From: an uncultured Pseudomonadales bacterium
Lineage (GTDB): Bacteria; Pseudomonadota; Gammaproteobacteria; Pseudomonadales; Azotimanducaceae
NCBI GenBank assembly: GCA_905182095.1
Contig: CAJJAQ010000014.1
Location: 1 to 61,328, forward strand
Length of the DNA: 61,328 bases
Direction of reading: 5' to 3'
Shown: one piece after another, positions 33,198 to 44,452 of the stretch
How the letters are laid out: each line of letters starts with the position of its first letter
Numbering within the stretch: the first letter of the stretch is position 1
Position numbers and translations under genes: made by a program
Notes under the pieces: generated by a model
Told to the model about the DNA's origin: nothing
Databases searched by the model: none
Seen by the model: only the letters and a program-made list of their open reading frames with translations

Positions 33198-33754
33198 TAG
33201 TTATATCCCGGACCTATAAGCCGTAATAATACTCGACTCAAAATAGGCCATAAGAGGGCACTGGAAATCGCCCTTGTCAGCGGTAAAATATCCCAAGGTT
33301 GATCGGCAACAAAAAACATAACAAAAGCGCGGAACACTTCTGCCAAAAAGACAATTAGAAAAATCATCATCGCTTGCTGCACCATTGAATGCATCTGATG
33401 GCGTTGGTGAAAACGCCACACAAAGAAAGTTATTGAAGCAAAAATGGCGCCATTAACACCAAAAGGCTCATTCAAAACGACATCTGCAAAAAGGCCAAAA
33501 ATCCAGCTGAAAATAATGCCACGACGATAAGTCGTTTGATCATCTGACTGCCGAGGCGCACCAAAGAGTAAGGCAAAAAACAAACCTCTTCGAGACGGCA
33601 ACTGTTGTGCCCAAAAAAAGCAAATTAGCAAAATCCACTGCGGGCGGATGTACGTGAGCCACACATTCGGCTCACCTGGCAGTCGCGCAACAGCCAACAC
33701 AAAACTCAGCAGTACACTTAAAGTCAGCACGATGCCTAAGCCGGGAGAATTCAT
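33197..33754 (-). CDS. mreD: Rod shape-determining protein MreD
   Basis: Polytopic small membrane protein; mreBCD synteny. Confidence 0.88.
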   Translation of the reverse strand: MNSPGLGIVLTLSVLLSFVLAVARLPGEPNVWLTYIRPQWILLICFFWAQQLPSRRGLFFALLFGAPRQSDDQTTYRRGIIFSWIFGLFADVVLNEPFGVNGAIFASITFFVWRFHQRHQMHSMVQQAMMIFLIVFLAEVFRAFVMFFVADQPWDILPLTRAISSALLWPILSRVLLRLIGPGYN

Positions 33755-34680
33755 TTAACTGACGCCTCCCTCGTATCAACATTAGTGTTGCTCTCGGCCA
33801 CGGCCTTATTGCTTTGCAGATCAGGCATTATAACTAACACGTGACCTGTGCTTTTAAGTCGGGCACTAGGACTAAGTTCAACTTGGGCATAGGTTAGGCC
33901 AGAGCCATTAGACACGGAGTAAACTTTCCCTACAGGGTAACCGTCTGGAAACCTGCCGCCAAAGCCCGAAGTTTCGATTAAATCACCAACAACAACATCT
34001 GTAGATATGGGAACATTTTCTAACAACAGCGTTTCTTCTTCGCCGGTACCACCAGCTATAAGTCGAGTACCCGTACGATTTATCCGGGCAGGCACAGCGT
34101 GGTCGCGATCAATCAACAGGAGCACGCGACTTGAATATTTACCCACACTGACTACCTGCCCAAACAGACCCTGAGCATCTACTACGCCCAATCCATCGAC
34201 AATGCCATCGACGCTACCTTTATCGATGAAGACTTGGCGCGAATAAGGGTTCGGCACTGAGCCAATAATTTCTGCGATAACCGCGTTACCCGGCAGCTTT
34301 TTACGCGACCCGAGCAAATCGCGTAGTCGATTATTCTCTGATTTCAAGGCGGTGTAGCGTTGGAGTTGCAGCGATTGAATTGCCAACATTTCTTTCATCT
34401 GTTGGTTTTGCTCTTGCAATAATGACCGGTCAGAAGCCAGATCTTGGACATTGTCTGTGGCTAAGTAGGGTATTTCAGCCAAATAGTAAATAAAGGCCGC
34501 GGGAGTGGAAAGAGTTGCCCTTGCTGCTTTCAAAGAATGCTTAACAGAAAAAGATGCAGAGTCTTGTGTCTCGAAAGATTGTTTCCAAAAAGCGTCTAGA
34601 TAAATCAGAGCGAAAGACAGCGCAAGCAGGCTTAGTAGAATGAAGCCGGCACCGGACTGTTTAGCAAACAGAGTCTTAAT
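33751..34680 (-). CDS. mreC: Rod shape-determining protein MreC; proposed ATT start (MKTLFAKQSGAGFILLSLLAL...)
   Basis: MreC family; N-terminal TM helix is encoded in-frame upstream of the ORF-track TTG (34533); no ATG/GTG/TTG between the upstream in-frame TAA and 34533; AAGAGGG SD 9 nt before ATT. Confidence 0.8.
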   Translation of the reverse strand: MKTLFAKQSGAGFILLSLLALSFALIYLDAFWKQSFETQDSASFSVKHSLKAARATLSTPAAFIYYLAEIPYLATDNVQDLASDRSLLQEQNQQMKEMLAIQSLQLQRYTALKSENNRLRDLLGSRKKLPGNAVIAEIIGSVPNPYSRQVFIDKGSVDGIVDGLGVVDAQGLFGQVVSVGKYSSRVLLLIDRDHAVPARINRTGTRLIAGGTGEEETLLLENVPISTDVVVGDLIETSGFGGRFPDGYPVGKVYSVSNGSGLTYAQVELSPSARLKSTGHVLVIMPDLQSNKAVAESNTNVDTREASVK

Positions 34681-34977
34681 TTTCGAGATCCCTCTTAATA
34701 AGGCTTATGCAACTGTCTCTGGCATTTTTCATGACTTTGGCTATGTGTTTGTCGTTGTTTTTTAGTCAACGCTTTAGTCAACTTCTGGAGCAATGCTTGT
34801 GTCTAGGCTAGTGCCAAGATTTTTCCGTGTCTTTGCTTCCGCTTTTGCTCAGACCCACGAACCCGCCTAATCGAAACATTGATTTATAAGGCGCCCTTTT
34901 TTGCACCTGCCACTGCGAAGCATTTCAATGCCCTGGACGTTATCAACTACGAGATAGATGGTATTTTTCGAACAACG

Positions 34978-36060
<1,083 letters not shown>

Positions 36061-36347
36061 TTACTAGGCATAAAAGCACGAAATCGGTGAACAAATACCG
36101 GGTTATTTTGGCATCAGAAACGATGACCTAGCAGGGCTGAGACGTCGCAGACTCAACAACATTGCGCTAAAACACAACAAACAAGCCAGAAAATTGATTG
36201 GCCGGAGAGAGAAGCTGATCAATGAGCGTATGAATTAGGGCAAAATTGCCCTGCTATTAACAACAATTCAGCATTTTTATAGGTCCTGGTTTACACTATG
36301 GTTTGTTCCAATAATGGCACTCATAACCCGCAGTGAATGAATCGCTT

Positions 36348-36644
36348 ATGACAGATCAAGACAAAACACAAATCAATATAACGCACCTTGCGCGCTTAGC
36401 CAGATTAGCCATACCGGCATCCAGTCACGCCAGCACTGCCGAAGATTTAGACAACATCATTGCCATGATAGACGCAATGCAAAGTGTCGATACCGAAGGT
36501 GTAGAGCCTCTTTCTCACCCACTAGATTCTAAGCAGTTACTACGCGCAGATGTGGTTTCAGAATCTGTCTCGCGAGAAGCCTTCCAGAACAATGCTCCAA
36601 AAACTGAAGACGGCTACTACTTAGTGCCTCGGGTGGTAGATTAA
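36348..36644 (+). CDS. gatC: Asp-tRNA(Asn)/Glu-tRNA(Gln) amidotransferase subunit C; start at MTDQDKTQ (36348) or upstream at 36333
   Basis: HLARLARLAIP; LSHPLDSKQLLRADVV; upstream of gatA. Confidence 0.92.
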   Translation: MTDQDKTQINITHLARLARLAIPASSHASTAEDLDNIIAMIDAMQSVDTEGVEPLSHPLDSKQLLRADVVSESVSREAFQNNAPKTEDGYYLVPRVVD

Positions 36645-36647
36645 ATC

Positions 36648-38114
36648 GTGACTATAGAAAAATTTGCCTCTTTAAGAGACATGAGTGCTGGATTAGAAGC
36701 CGGCGAATATACCAGTGTAGAACTCACTAACGCTCACCTAGACGATATCGAGCAAAGAAATGCCGAGAGCAATTGCTTTATTACAATAGCCCGCGAGCAT
36801 GCGCTGGCTCAGGCAAAAGCTGCCGATGCACAAAGGGCCAAGGGGGATACAACACCTCTCACGGGCATTCCTATCGCCCATAAAGATATTTTTTGTACCG
36901 AAGGTCTTTTGACCACCTGCGGATCAAAAATGCTGAGTAACTTTCACGCACCTTACAATTCAACCATGGTTGAACGACTTAACGCCGCTGGCATAGTCAC
37001 TGTTGGTAAAACCAATATGGACGAATTCGCCATGGGTTCGTCCAATGAAAATAGCTTTTTTGGTGCAGTCACCAACCCATGGGATCGAACCCGGGTACCT
37101 GGCGGGTCATCCGGCGGGTCTGCTGCTGCGGTAGCCGATGGACTAGTTGCTTGTGCGACCGGTACGGATACTGGCGGCTCTATTCGCCAACCCGCAGCTT
37201 TCTGCGGCATTACTGGACTAAAGCCCACCTACGGACGGATTTCTCGATATGGCATGATTGCTTTCGCTTCAAGCCTCGACCAAGCAGGGCCGATGACAAG
37301 AACCGCAGAAGATGCCGGGCTTATGTTGAGCTATATGTCTGGCTTTGACCCGCGAGATTCTACCAGCGCTAACCGCGAAGACGAATGGTTAAGGGCTATT
37401 GCCCACAACGGCATACCCAAGTTAGATCGACCTCTGACCATAGGCCTACCCAAGGAGTACTTTGCCGATTTAGCCAATGCACAAGTCATCGAGGCGGCCC
37501 AAGCAGAGCTAGCAAAAAACGGCCACACCTTTAAAGAAGTCAGCCTACCGCATACTCAAGCGGCGATACCCACCTACTACGTATTAGCATCAGCAGAGGC
37601 TTCAACAAACTTGTCTCGCTACGATGGCGTACGTTATGGCCACCGCTGTGAAAACCCTACTTCGTTGCAGGATCTCTACGAGCGCTCAAGAAGTGAAGGT
37701 TTTGGCGAAGAAGTTAAACGCAGAATTTTGACCGGCACCTATACGCTTTCGGTAGGCTATTTCGATGCCTACTACATTAAAGCACAGAAAATTCGCAGAT
37801 TGATCTCCGAAGATTTCAACAAAGTATTTGAAGAAGTAGATTTGCTGATGACCCCAACCAGCCCAACGCCGGCATTTGCACTAAACGAGCACGCCAAAGA
37901 CCCGGTAGCAATGTATCAGCAAGATCTATACACGGTGCCTACTAGCTTGGCGGGGCTGCCAGCTTTATCAATGCCTTGTGGGTTTGTAGATAATTTGCCC
38001 GTTGGTCTGCAACTTATTGGCCCGGCTTTTCGTGAGGATACGATCCTCTCTGTAGCTGCACAATTCCAACAGATTACCGATTGGCATCAACGCCACCCAG
38101 GAGAAAAAGCGTGA
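36648..38114 (+). CDS. gatA: Amidotransferase subunit A, GTG start
   Basis: [46 protein letters not shown] amidase signature. Confidence 0.98.
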   Translation: MTIEKFASLRDMSAGLEAGEYTSVELTNAHLDDIEQRNAESNCFITIAREHALAQAKAADAQRAKGDTTPLTGIPIAHKDIFCTEGLLTTCGSKMLSNFHAPYNSTMVERLNAAGIVTVGKTNMDEFAMGSSNENSFFGAVTNPWDRTRVPGGSSGGSAAAVADGLVACATGTDTGGSIRQPAAFCGITGLKPTYGRISRYGMIAFASSLDQAGPMTRTAEDAGLMLSYMSGFDPRDSTSANREDEWLRAIAHNGIPKLDRPLTIGLPKEYFADLANAQVIEAAQAELAKNGHTFKEVSLPHTQAAIPTYYVLASAEASTNLSRYDGVRYGHRCENPTSLQDLYERSRSEGFGEEVKRRILTGTYTLSVGYFDAYYIKAQKIRRLISEDFNKVFEEVDLLMTPTSPTPAFALNEHAKDPVAMYQQDLYTVPTSLAGLPALSMPCGFVDNLPVGLQLIGPAFREDTILSVAAQFQQITDWHQRHPGEKA

Positions 38115-39547
38115 ATTGGGAAAGCGTCATTGGACTAGAAATACATGTTCAGCTAGCCACTAATAGCAAAATTTTTTCTGGCGCCAGCACCAGTTATGGC
38201 GCCGAGCCTAATGCCCAAGCCTGCGCTGTAGATTTAGGTTTACCCGGGGTATTGCCAGTACTCAACGAGCGCGCAATTGAAATGGCCATAAAATTTGGTT
38301 TAGCCATTGGAGCGAAAATTAATCTACATTCTGTTTTTGACAGAAAAAATTATTTTTACCCTGACCTGCCAAAGGGCTATCAGATCAGCCAGTTCGAGAC
38401 GCCAATTGTTGGCGAAGGCTCTATTGTTATTGCCCTAGAAGACGGCGAAGAACGCACAGTTGGCATTACCCGGGCACACCTCGAAGAAGATGCAGGCAAA
38501 TCCATTCATGATTTGTTTCCCGAACAAACGGGCATCGACCTAAACCGCACCGGCACACCGCTATTAGAAATTGTTTCTGAGCCGGATATCCGTACGTCGA
38601 AACAAGCCTCCGCCTACTTCCGTCAGATGCACACCTTAGTCCGCTATCTGCAAATTTGTGACGGCAACTTGGCCGAAGGCAGTATGCGCTGCGATGCCAA
38701 TGTTTCTGTACGCCCTTACGGACAGGAAGAGTTTGGTGAACGCACAGAAATCAAAAACATTAATTCCTTTCGCTTTGTCGAACGCGCTATCGATTATGAG
38801 ATTGGCCGACAGATCGATGTCTTAGAAAGCGGCGGCATTATTGAAAGAGAAACCCGCCTGTTTGATCCAGACAAAGATGAAACCCGCTCAATGCGTAGCA
38901 AGGAATTCAGCGAGGATTACCGCTACTTTCCCGACCCTGATTTGCTGCCACTAACATTCAGCCAAGACCTAGTGGACAAAATCGCTCTAACACTGCCCGA
39001 GTTGCCTGATGCAAAACGCCTACGCTATATCGAGGCGTTAGGTCTTTCTGAATACGACGCTCGAGGCCTAAGTAGTGATTTAGATCGTTCTGAATACTTC
39101 GAATTAGTGGTTAACGCCTGTAACAACGCCAAGCAAGCCACCAATTGGATTATGGGGGATCTGTCTGCGTATCTAAATCGGAACAATTTGGATATCAGTG
39201 CTAGCCCAGTTTCAGCCGCCCAGCTAGCCGCACTCATTGCACGCCTGGACGACCAAACACTGTCTTCGAAAACCGCCAAAGCATTGTTTGATGGACTGTG
39301 GAATAAGGCAGATGCTAATCAGGACGTTGATGCGCTAATAGAGGAAATGAATCTGGCCCAGGTCAGTGATGACGGAGAACTCACCGGCATTATCGAAAAA
39401 CTCATTAATGATAATCCCTCGCAATTTGCAGAGTTGCGTAGCGGAAAAGAAAAAATGCTCGGTTTTTTCGTCGGCCAGGTTATGAAACTGACTCAAGGCA
39501 AAGCCAACCCACAGCAGGTCAACGAAATCATCAAAGCTAAGCTATAG
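38111..39547 (+). CDS. gatB: Amidotransferase subunit B, GTG start overlapping gatA stop
   Basis: [52 protein letters not shown]-like motif. Confidence 0.98.
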   Translation: MNWESVIGLEIHVQLATNSKIFSGASTSYGAEPNAQACAVDLGLPGVLPVLNERAIEMAIKFGLAIGAKINLHSVFDRKNYFYPDLPKGYQISQFETPIVGEGSIVIALEDGEERTVGITRAHLEEDAGKSIHDLFPEQTGIDLNRTGTPLLEIVSEPDIRTSKQASAYFRQMHTLVRYLQICDGNLAEGSMRCDANVSVRPYGQEEFGERTEIKNINSFRFVERAIDYEIGRQIDVLESGGIIERETRLFDPDKDETRSMRSKEFSEDYRYFPDPDLLPLTFSQDLVDKIALTLPELPDAKRLRYIEALGLSEYDARGLSSDLDRSEYFELVVNACNNAKQATNWIMGDLSAYLNRNNLDISASPVSAAQLAALIARLDDQTLSSKTAKALFDGLWNKADANQDVDALIEEMNLAQVSDDGELTGIIEKLINDNPSQFAELRSGKEKMLGFFVGQVMKLTQGKANPQQVNEIIKAKL

Positions 39548-39598
39548 ATAGGACTAAATCGAATCTATAGCTGGCTTAATGATCTGCGACATTGGACA

Positions 39599-40006
39599 TT
39601 AAGTTGCGGCCTTTGGACGAAATTCAGAGGCAGCGCGCAGCACATCTCTTCGCGAAATTTGACCAACCAAAACACCACCATCCACTACCGGGTAGCGGCG
39701 TCGATGTTCTCTGATGAATTTTTCAGCAAGCGTAAATATGTCAGTGTCCGAGGTCACCGTTTCAACATTAGCGCGCATAAAATCAGCGACAATACCAACT
39801 GGCTCATTGTAGTAGCTGTCTTGCACTACCACTTGTATCAAATCCACCTCTGACACAATACCCACTAACGTCCCTTCACCATCAATTACTGGCGCGCCTG
39901 AAATGCCGTGTTTGAGCAACAAGTCCATCGCCTCTACAACGTTGGTAGTTAACGAAAAAGTCAGCAGATTCGCGCTCATACAATCTTTCACTTTGAGAGA
40001 TTTCAT
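39599..40006 (-). CDS. Two-CBS-domain protein
   Basis: Paired CBS repeats: MSANLLTFSLTTNVVEAMDLLLKHGISGAPVIDGEGTLVGIVSEVDL; RRYPVVDGGVLVGQISRRDVLRA. Confidence 0.88.
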   Translation of the reverse strand: MKSLKVKDCMSANLLTFSLTTNVVEAMDLLLKHGISGAPVIDGEGTLVGIVSEVDLIQVVVQDSYYNEPVGIVADFMRANVETVTSDTDIFTLAEKFIREHRRRYPVVDGGVLVGQISRRDVLRAASEFRPKAAT

Positions 40007-40020
40007 ATCAACTTTCTCCT

Positions 40021-40036
40021 AGCTTGCTAGCAAGCT
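40021..40036. promoter_or_regulatory. Perfect 16-bp palindrome AGCTTGCTAGCAAGCT upstream of the CBS gene
   Basis: Direct reading; 14 bp from the start codon. Confidence 0.4.
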
Positions 40037-40659
40037 TACGGGTCCTAAAATATCTTACGCCTATTGCTAAGGATAGCGTTAAAAACTGTGCAAAAGGCAA
40101 GTTACGCCCCTCTTAACCCCAATAAATTTGCAACTCGATTGCTCCAAAGCGGTAAAGTCAGCCCAAAACCACATTTTGCTGATCAGCAGGGAGCATTTTG
40201 ATACCAAGCGATGGAATAAATTGCGAATAGAGAAAGACCAACGAGCAAAAAAATATTCTCAGCTGTGCTGAACTAAATTTTCGGCTTCGAGCTTGATGAT
40301 TTTGCAGCGTTCAAGCAAGACCCGCAAAGGCACCGCTAAAGCAGCTCATAGGTAGCGCGTAGCCTAACGGAGAAGCAACCTGAGAAGCCGCAAAACAAAG
40401 ATATTACTCGCGCGCTAAATAAGGATCTTGGCCCAGTTAGCGGTAAGGGGCAGGCAAAGATATCCACCTACAGACCTTGCAACGACCACTACCGGGGAGC
40501 TAGGCGTACAGCTCAATTTCTAGGAGTATTTAGCCCCCTATACTTGGGTATATTGGCCCGGCCAAACTTCGATGCCTAAATGCTCGAATATTGGCCAATT
40601 CGGACCTCTATAAAATTACCCACTTACCCATCCGCAGAAATTAAAAGTTAACGTGGTAA

Positions 40660-41406
40660 CTAACTTTCGATGCCGTTCAAAATTTCTCGAATACGCTTGG
40701 CGTTAGCACCTAAATCGGACTGGCCAACACGCGAGACACTACGAACATCAACAATAGAGCCGGTTGCTGTGGAGCGAATGCGCACAACCACATCGTCTTT
40801 GAAGCCAAACCAGAACGTGGTGGCAGTGGCTTCAATAACGCCAGCTGCAGTATCTTCATTTACTATCTCTAGGCCCAAATCTTGTAGAACCAGCATTGCT
40901 TGATTGAACGAAACGTTAGTCGGCTGAGAGCTAACCAGAGTTTTTACTTCTGGATAAGCGGCTTGTTGTTGCTCGGCTAAGACGGCAGCATCATAGGCCA
41001 AGGGGTTGGCATCTTCCGCTTCACGAATAGCCACCAACTTATTGAAGATCGGCGGCTCTGCTGTATCTGTAGAGATATTATGGATCATCGGTACAGCGGC
41101 TACCGCAGCATATTGCGCACCAAGTTGAGCAAGAATCACAGCACCCAAAACAATGCCAATCAAAATGCCGGAACGCTCCGCTCGCAGACCTTGGCGTAAA
41201 CATACAACGTAGGCGATGATGCCTAAAAACACGCCAATTACCGACAACACTGCGCCGCCGGTCAAGAACATAAACCCGGTGCCATAGGGCCATAAGCCGA
41301 TGCGCACACCTATTGAACCAACTAATACACAGCAGATAGCGACAACGCCACCAACCAATATTGCTTTAGACCACCAACGGCGTTCATCAATCATCGAATC
41401 AGTCAT
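40660..41406 (-). CDS. DUF1499-like membrane protein
   Basis: N-terminal TM helices followed by a domain resembling DUF1499 (ATATTFWFGFKDDVVVRIRSTATGSIVDVRSVSRVGQSDLGANAKRIREIL). Confidence 0.8.
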   Translation of the reverse strand: MTDSMIDERRWWSKAILVGGVVAICCVLVGSIGVRIGLWPYGTGFMFLTGGAVLSVIGVFLGIIAYVVCLRQGLRAERSGILIGIVLGAVILAQLGAQYAAVAAVPMIHNISTDTAEPPIFNKLVAIREAEDANPLAYDAAVLAEQQQAAYPEVKTLVSSQPTNVSFNQAMLVLQDLGLEIVNEDTAAGVIEATATTFWFGFKDDVVVRIRSTATGSIVDVRSVSRVGQSDLGANAKRIREILNGIES

Positions 41407-41495
41407 TCCTAATTTCCTCTAAAAGCACGCAAACTACTGAGCCTTAAGTAGCTTCGCTATTGTTAAAAATAAATCCAAAAAATTTCTCTGCCGCT

Positions 41496-42287
41496 TTAAC
41501 CGATAGTGGCACCACCATCTACAACAAAGTTCTGTCCGGTCGTGAATGAACCAGCTGCTGAAGCCAGATAGACAGCAGCCCCTGCAATCTCGCGAGGTTC
41601 GCCAATGCGCTTAAGTGGATCACCGGCTGTACGCACCCGCAAAACTTCAGGATCTTCCCACAATGCTCTGGCGAAATCGGTACGAACCAAACCAGGTGAT
41701 ATAGCATTGACCCGAACATTGTCGCGACCATACTCTGTAGCGAGGTTGCGTACCAGTTGTAGATCAGCGGCTTTAGATATGCAGTAGGCGCCAAGTACTG
41801 GACTACCGCGTAAACCACCAATACTAGAAACAATAATAATGGAGCCGTCTTGGCGCTCTTTCATTTCTGGTAGAACCATATTTACCAACCAATGGTTGGA
41901 CTTTATGTTCACGCTCAAGATTTTGTCGAATGCATCGTCGGGCAAATCTTGCATAGAACCGTAGAAAGGATTTACTGCTGCATTACAAATCAGAATGTCA
42001 ATTTTACCGAACTTTTCCCGAGTCGTATCCACCAAACGCTGGAGCTCTTCTTTGTGACTGATATTTGCGGGTATTGCCACTGCAGCGCCTGTGTTGTTGC
42101 TGGCATCCCCAGCTATCTCGGCGTTAATCGCACTGGCCACTTCTTCGCAGATATCCGCTTTACGACTGCTGATCACTACCTTGGCGCCATGTCGCGCCAT
42201 TTCTTCAGCGATAGCCCGCCCGATACCTTTACTAGAACCGGTTATAAGAGCGACTTTATTAGAGAGGTCGAAAAGATTACTGGACAT
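41496..42287 (-). CDS. SDR-family oxidoreductase
   Basis: ALITGSSKGIGRAIAEEMARHGAKVVISSR; NAAVNP; YCISKAA; SPGLVRTDFA. Confidence 0.93.
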   Translation of the reverse strand: MSSNLFDLSNKVALITGSSKGIGRAIAEEMARHGAKVVISSRKADICEEVASAINAEIAGDASNNTGAAVAIPANISHKEELQRLVDTTREKFGKIDILICNAAVNPFYGSMQDLPDDAFDKILSVNIKSNHWLVNMVLPEMKERQDGSIIIVSSIGGLRGSPVLGAYCISKAADLQLVRNLATEYGRDNVRVNAISPGLVRTDFARALWEDPEVLRVRTAGDPLKRIGEPREIAGAAVYLASAAGSFTTGQNFVVDGGATIG

Positions 42288-42483
42288 GAGCGTGGCCTAT
42301 ATTGTGTGGTGATTGAAATTCAGATGCGTGAGCAAAACAAAATACGCCAACAATTTCCACTTTTTTGCCGCACAAATACCTAGGTTAGATACGTTTTAGC
42401 CTATTTGGTTTATAGTGCCGCGATTGGCGAACAAGTAATATTGTAAGCTGGAAACCGCAAAATAACTTCGATAGGAAAGAATC

Positions 42484-43851
42484 GTGACCGCACAATCTAT
42501 GGACGAGTTGGTATCTCTGGCTAAACGCAGAGGTTTTATTTTTCAATCCAGTGATATTTATGGCGGGCTTCAAGGTGTTTACGACTACGGCCCACTGGGA
42601 GTAGAACTGAAAAACAACCTTAAAGCGGCTTGGTGGCGGGCAATGGTTTATGAGCGCGATGATATTGAAGGGTTAGATGCGGCCATTTTAACCAACCCTA
42701 CAACCCTCAGACACTCCGGTCACGAGGCAACGTTTACCGATCCATTGGTGGATTGCCGAACCTGTAAAAGCCGCTGGCGCGCAGACCACTTAGAGGGCAA
42801 CACCTGCCCGGGCTGTAATTCGGAAGACCTAACCGAGCCAAGACCCTTTAACTTAATGTTCAAGACCCAGGTGGGTCCTGTGCAAGATGATGGTGGTAAT
42901 TTTGCCTACTTACGCCCAGAAACTGCTCAAGCGATCTTTACTAATTTCAAAAATGTAGTGGACTCAACGTCGCCTAAATTACCTTTTGGTATTGCGCAGA
43001 TCGGCAAAGCATTTCGTAACGAAATAACGCCGCGCAACTTCATCTTCAGGGTCAGAGAGTTCGAACAAATGGAACTAGAATTCTTCGTCATGGCTGGTGA
43101 GGACGAGGAGTGGCATAAAACTTGGATTGACACCCGCTTGGCCTGGTGGGCAGACCAAGGCGTAGATTCTGACAACTTGGAGCTATATCACGTTCCCGCA
43201 GATGAACTGGCCCACTACAGCAAGGCCACTGTGGATGTGATGTACAAATTCCCCCACGGCGTTGAGGAACTTGAAGGCATAGCCAATAGAACAGACTTCG
43301 ACCTAGGCTCACACACGAAGAATCAAGGCGACTACGACATTAGCGCTAAAGTGGAACCCAACGCAGATTCCAACGCTAAACTGGTGATGCAAGATCTGGA
43401 GAATAAGAGGTGGCATATTCCCTTTGTGATTGAACCTTCAGCTGGGGTTGATCGTGGCGTACTCGCCATTATGAATGAAGCCTACAAAGTTGAGACCTTG
43501 GAAAACGGCTCAGAACGTACAGTGATGTCATTTAAGCCGCATTTAGCGCCCATCAAAGTTGCCATTTTGCCTTTGAAACGAAACCACGAAGGTATCGTCA
43601 ACAAAGCCAAAGCCATTAAGAAAGATTTGATGAAACTTGGCTTAGGCAGAATTTTTTATGAAGATACCGGCAATATCGGCAAAGGTTATCGACGGCACGA
43701 CGAAGTGGGCACACCATTGTGCGTAACTGTAGATTTTCAGACCGTTGAGGAAGATGACACAGTGACCATTCGCAACCGCGATACTATGGCCCAAGAAAGA
43801 ATCGCCGTTTCTGAACTGCCAGCTTACGTCACAGCGTTTATGCAGGGCTAA
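42484..43851 (+). CDS. glyS: Glycyl-tRNA synthetase, single-chain (alpha2, class IIa) type; GTG start
   Basis: [57 protein letters not shown]; CxxC zinc pairs. Confidence 0.95.
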   Translation: MTAQSMDELVSLAKRRGFIFQSSDIYGGLQGVYDYGPLGVELKNNLKAAWWRAMVYERDDIEGLDAAILTNPTTLRHSGHEATFTDPLVDCRTCKSRWRADHLEGNTCPGCNSEDLTEPRPFNLMFKTQVGPVQDDGGNFAYLRPETAQAIFTNFKNVVDSTSPKLPFGIAQIGKAFRNEITPRNFIFRVREFEQMELEFFVMAGEDEEWHKTWIDTRLAWWADQGVDSDNLELYHVPADELAHYSKATVDVMYKFPHGVEELEGIANRTDFDLGSHTKNQGDYDISAKVEPNADSNAKLVMQDLENKRWHIPFVIEPSAGVDRGVLAIMNEAYKVETLENGSERTVMSFKPHLAPIKVAILPLKRNHEGIVNKAKAIKKDLMKLGLGRIFYEDTGNIGKGYRRHDEVGTPLCVTVDFQTVEEDDTVTIRNRDTMAQERIAVSELPAYVTAFMQG

Positions 43852-43911
43852 AAAGAATCGGCCGAGAATAAGGGCCTCTGCAATAGAGGTCTGTGCAATA
43901 GATATCTGGGC

Positions 43912-43938
43912 ACGCCTGCATGCCAACGGCAGAGGCGT
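43912..43938 (+). terminator. Putative Rho-independent terminator of glyS
   Basis: ACGCCT...GCC AAC GGC...AGGCGT followed by ATTTTC. Confidence 0.5.
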
Positions 43939-44221
43939 ATTTTCAGACGACCCATGTATGCCTAAGCACAATTGTTACGTTTTCTAGCCGCGTTAGATTG
44001 TGTCTTTTGCAGATGTATTAGGGAAAAACGATTCTTGTGAGGTTCTTATGGGATTTTGCTCAACAAGGAAGCACAATCTACCTGTGGCTCTCTTTATTGT
44101 TACAGCGTCTGCTGGTGCCGACTGCTTGCTCCGCTTTGAGCAGAGCTTTCTTGGTGGGTATTTTGCTCGGTAACGCAGAGAGGGAACTGTTCACTTTGGC
44201 GAACAACCTTGCTGTTTTTAA

Positions 44222-44332
44222 GGTTTCTATTTGAGGTTTTCTATTTGAGGGTTTCTATTTAAAGGTCCCTATTTAGGGGTCCTTTTTAGAGCTTTCTTTT
44301 TAGAGGTTTCGTTTTAGAGATTTCTTTTTATC
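44222..44332. repeat. About eight degenerate 14-bp tandem units (e.g. GGTTTCTATTTGAG, GGTTTCGTTTTAGA)
   Basis: Direct reading; units step every 13-14 bp. Confidence 0.8.
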
Positions 44333-44372
44333 TTATCAACTTCTCTTTTGAAGATTTTTCTATCTTCTTCTA

Positions 44373-44410
44373 GCTTTTGACGGCTTTTGACGGCTTTTGA
44401 CGGCTTTTGA
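44373..44410. repeat. 3.8 perfect tandem copies of GCTTTTGACG (10 bp)
   Basis: Direct reading, adjacent to tRNA 3' end. Confidence 0.9.
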
Positions 44411-44452
44411 TATGGTGGGCCCACCAGGACTCGAACCTGGGACCAATGGATT

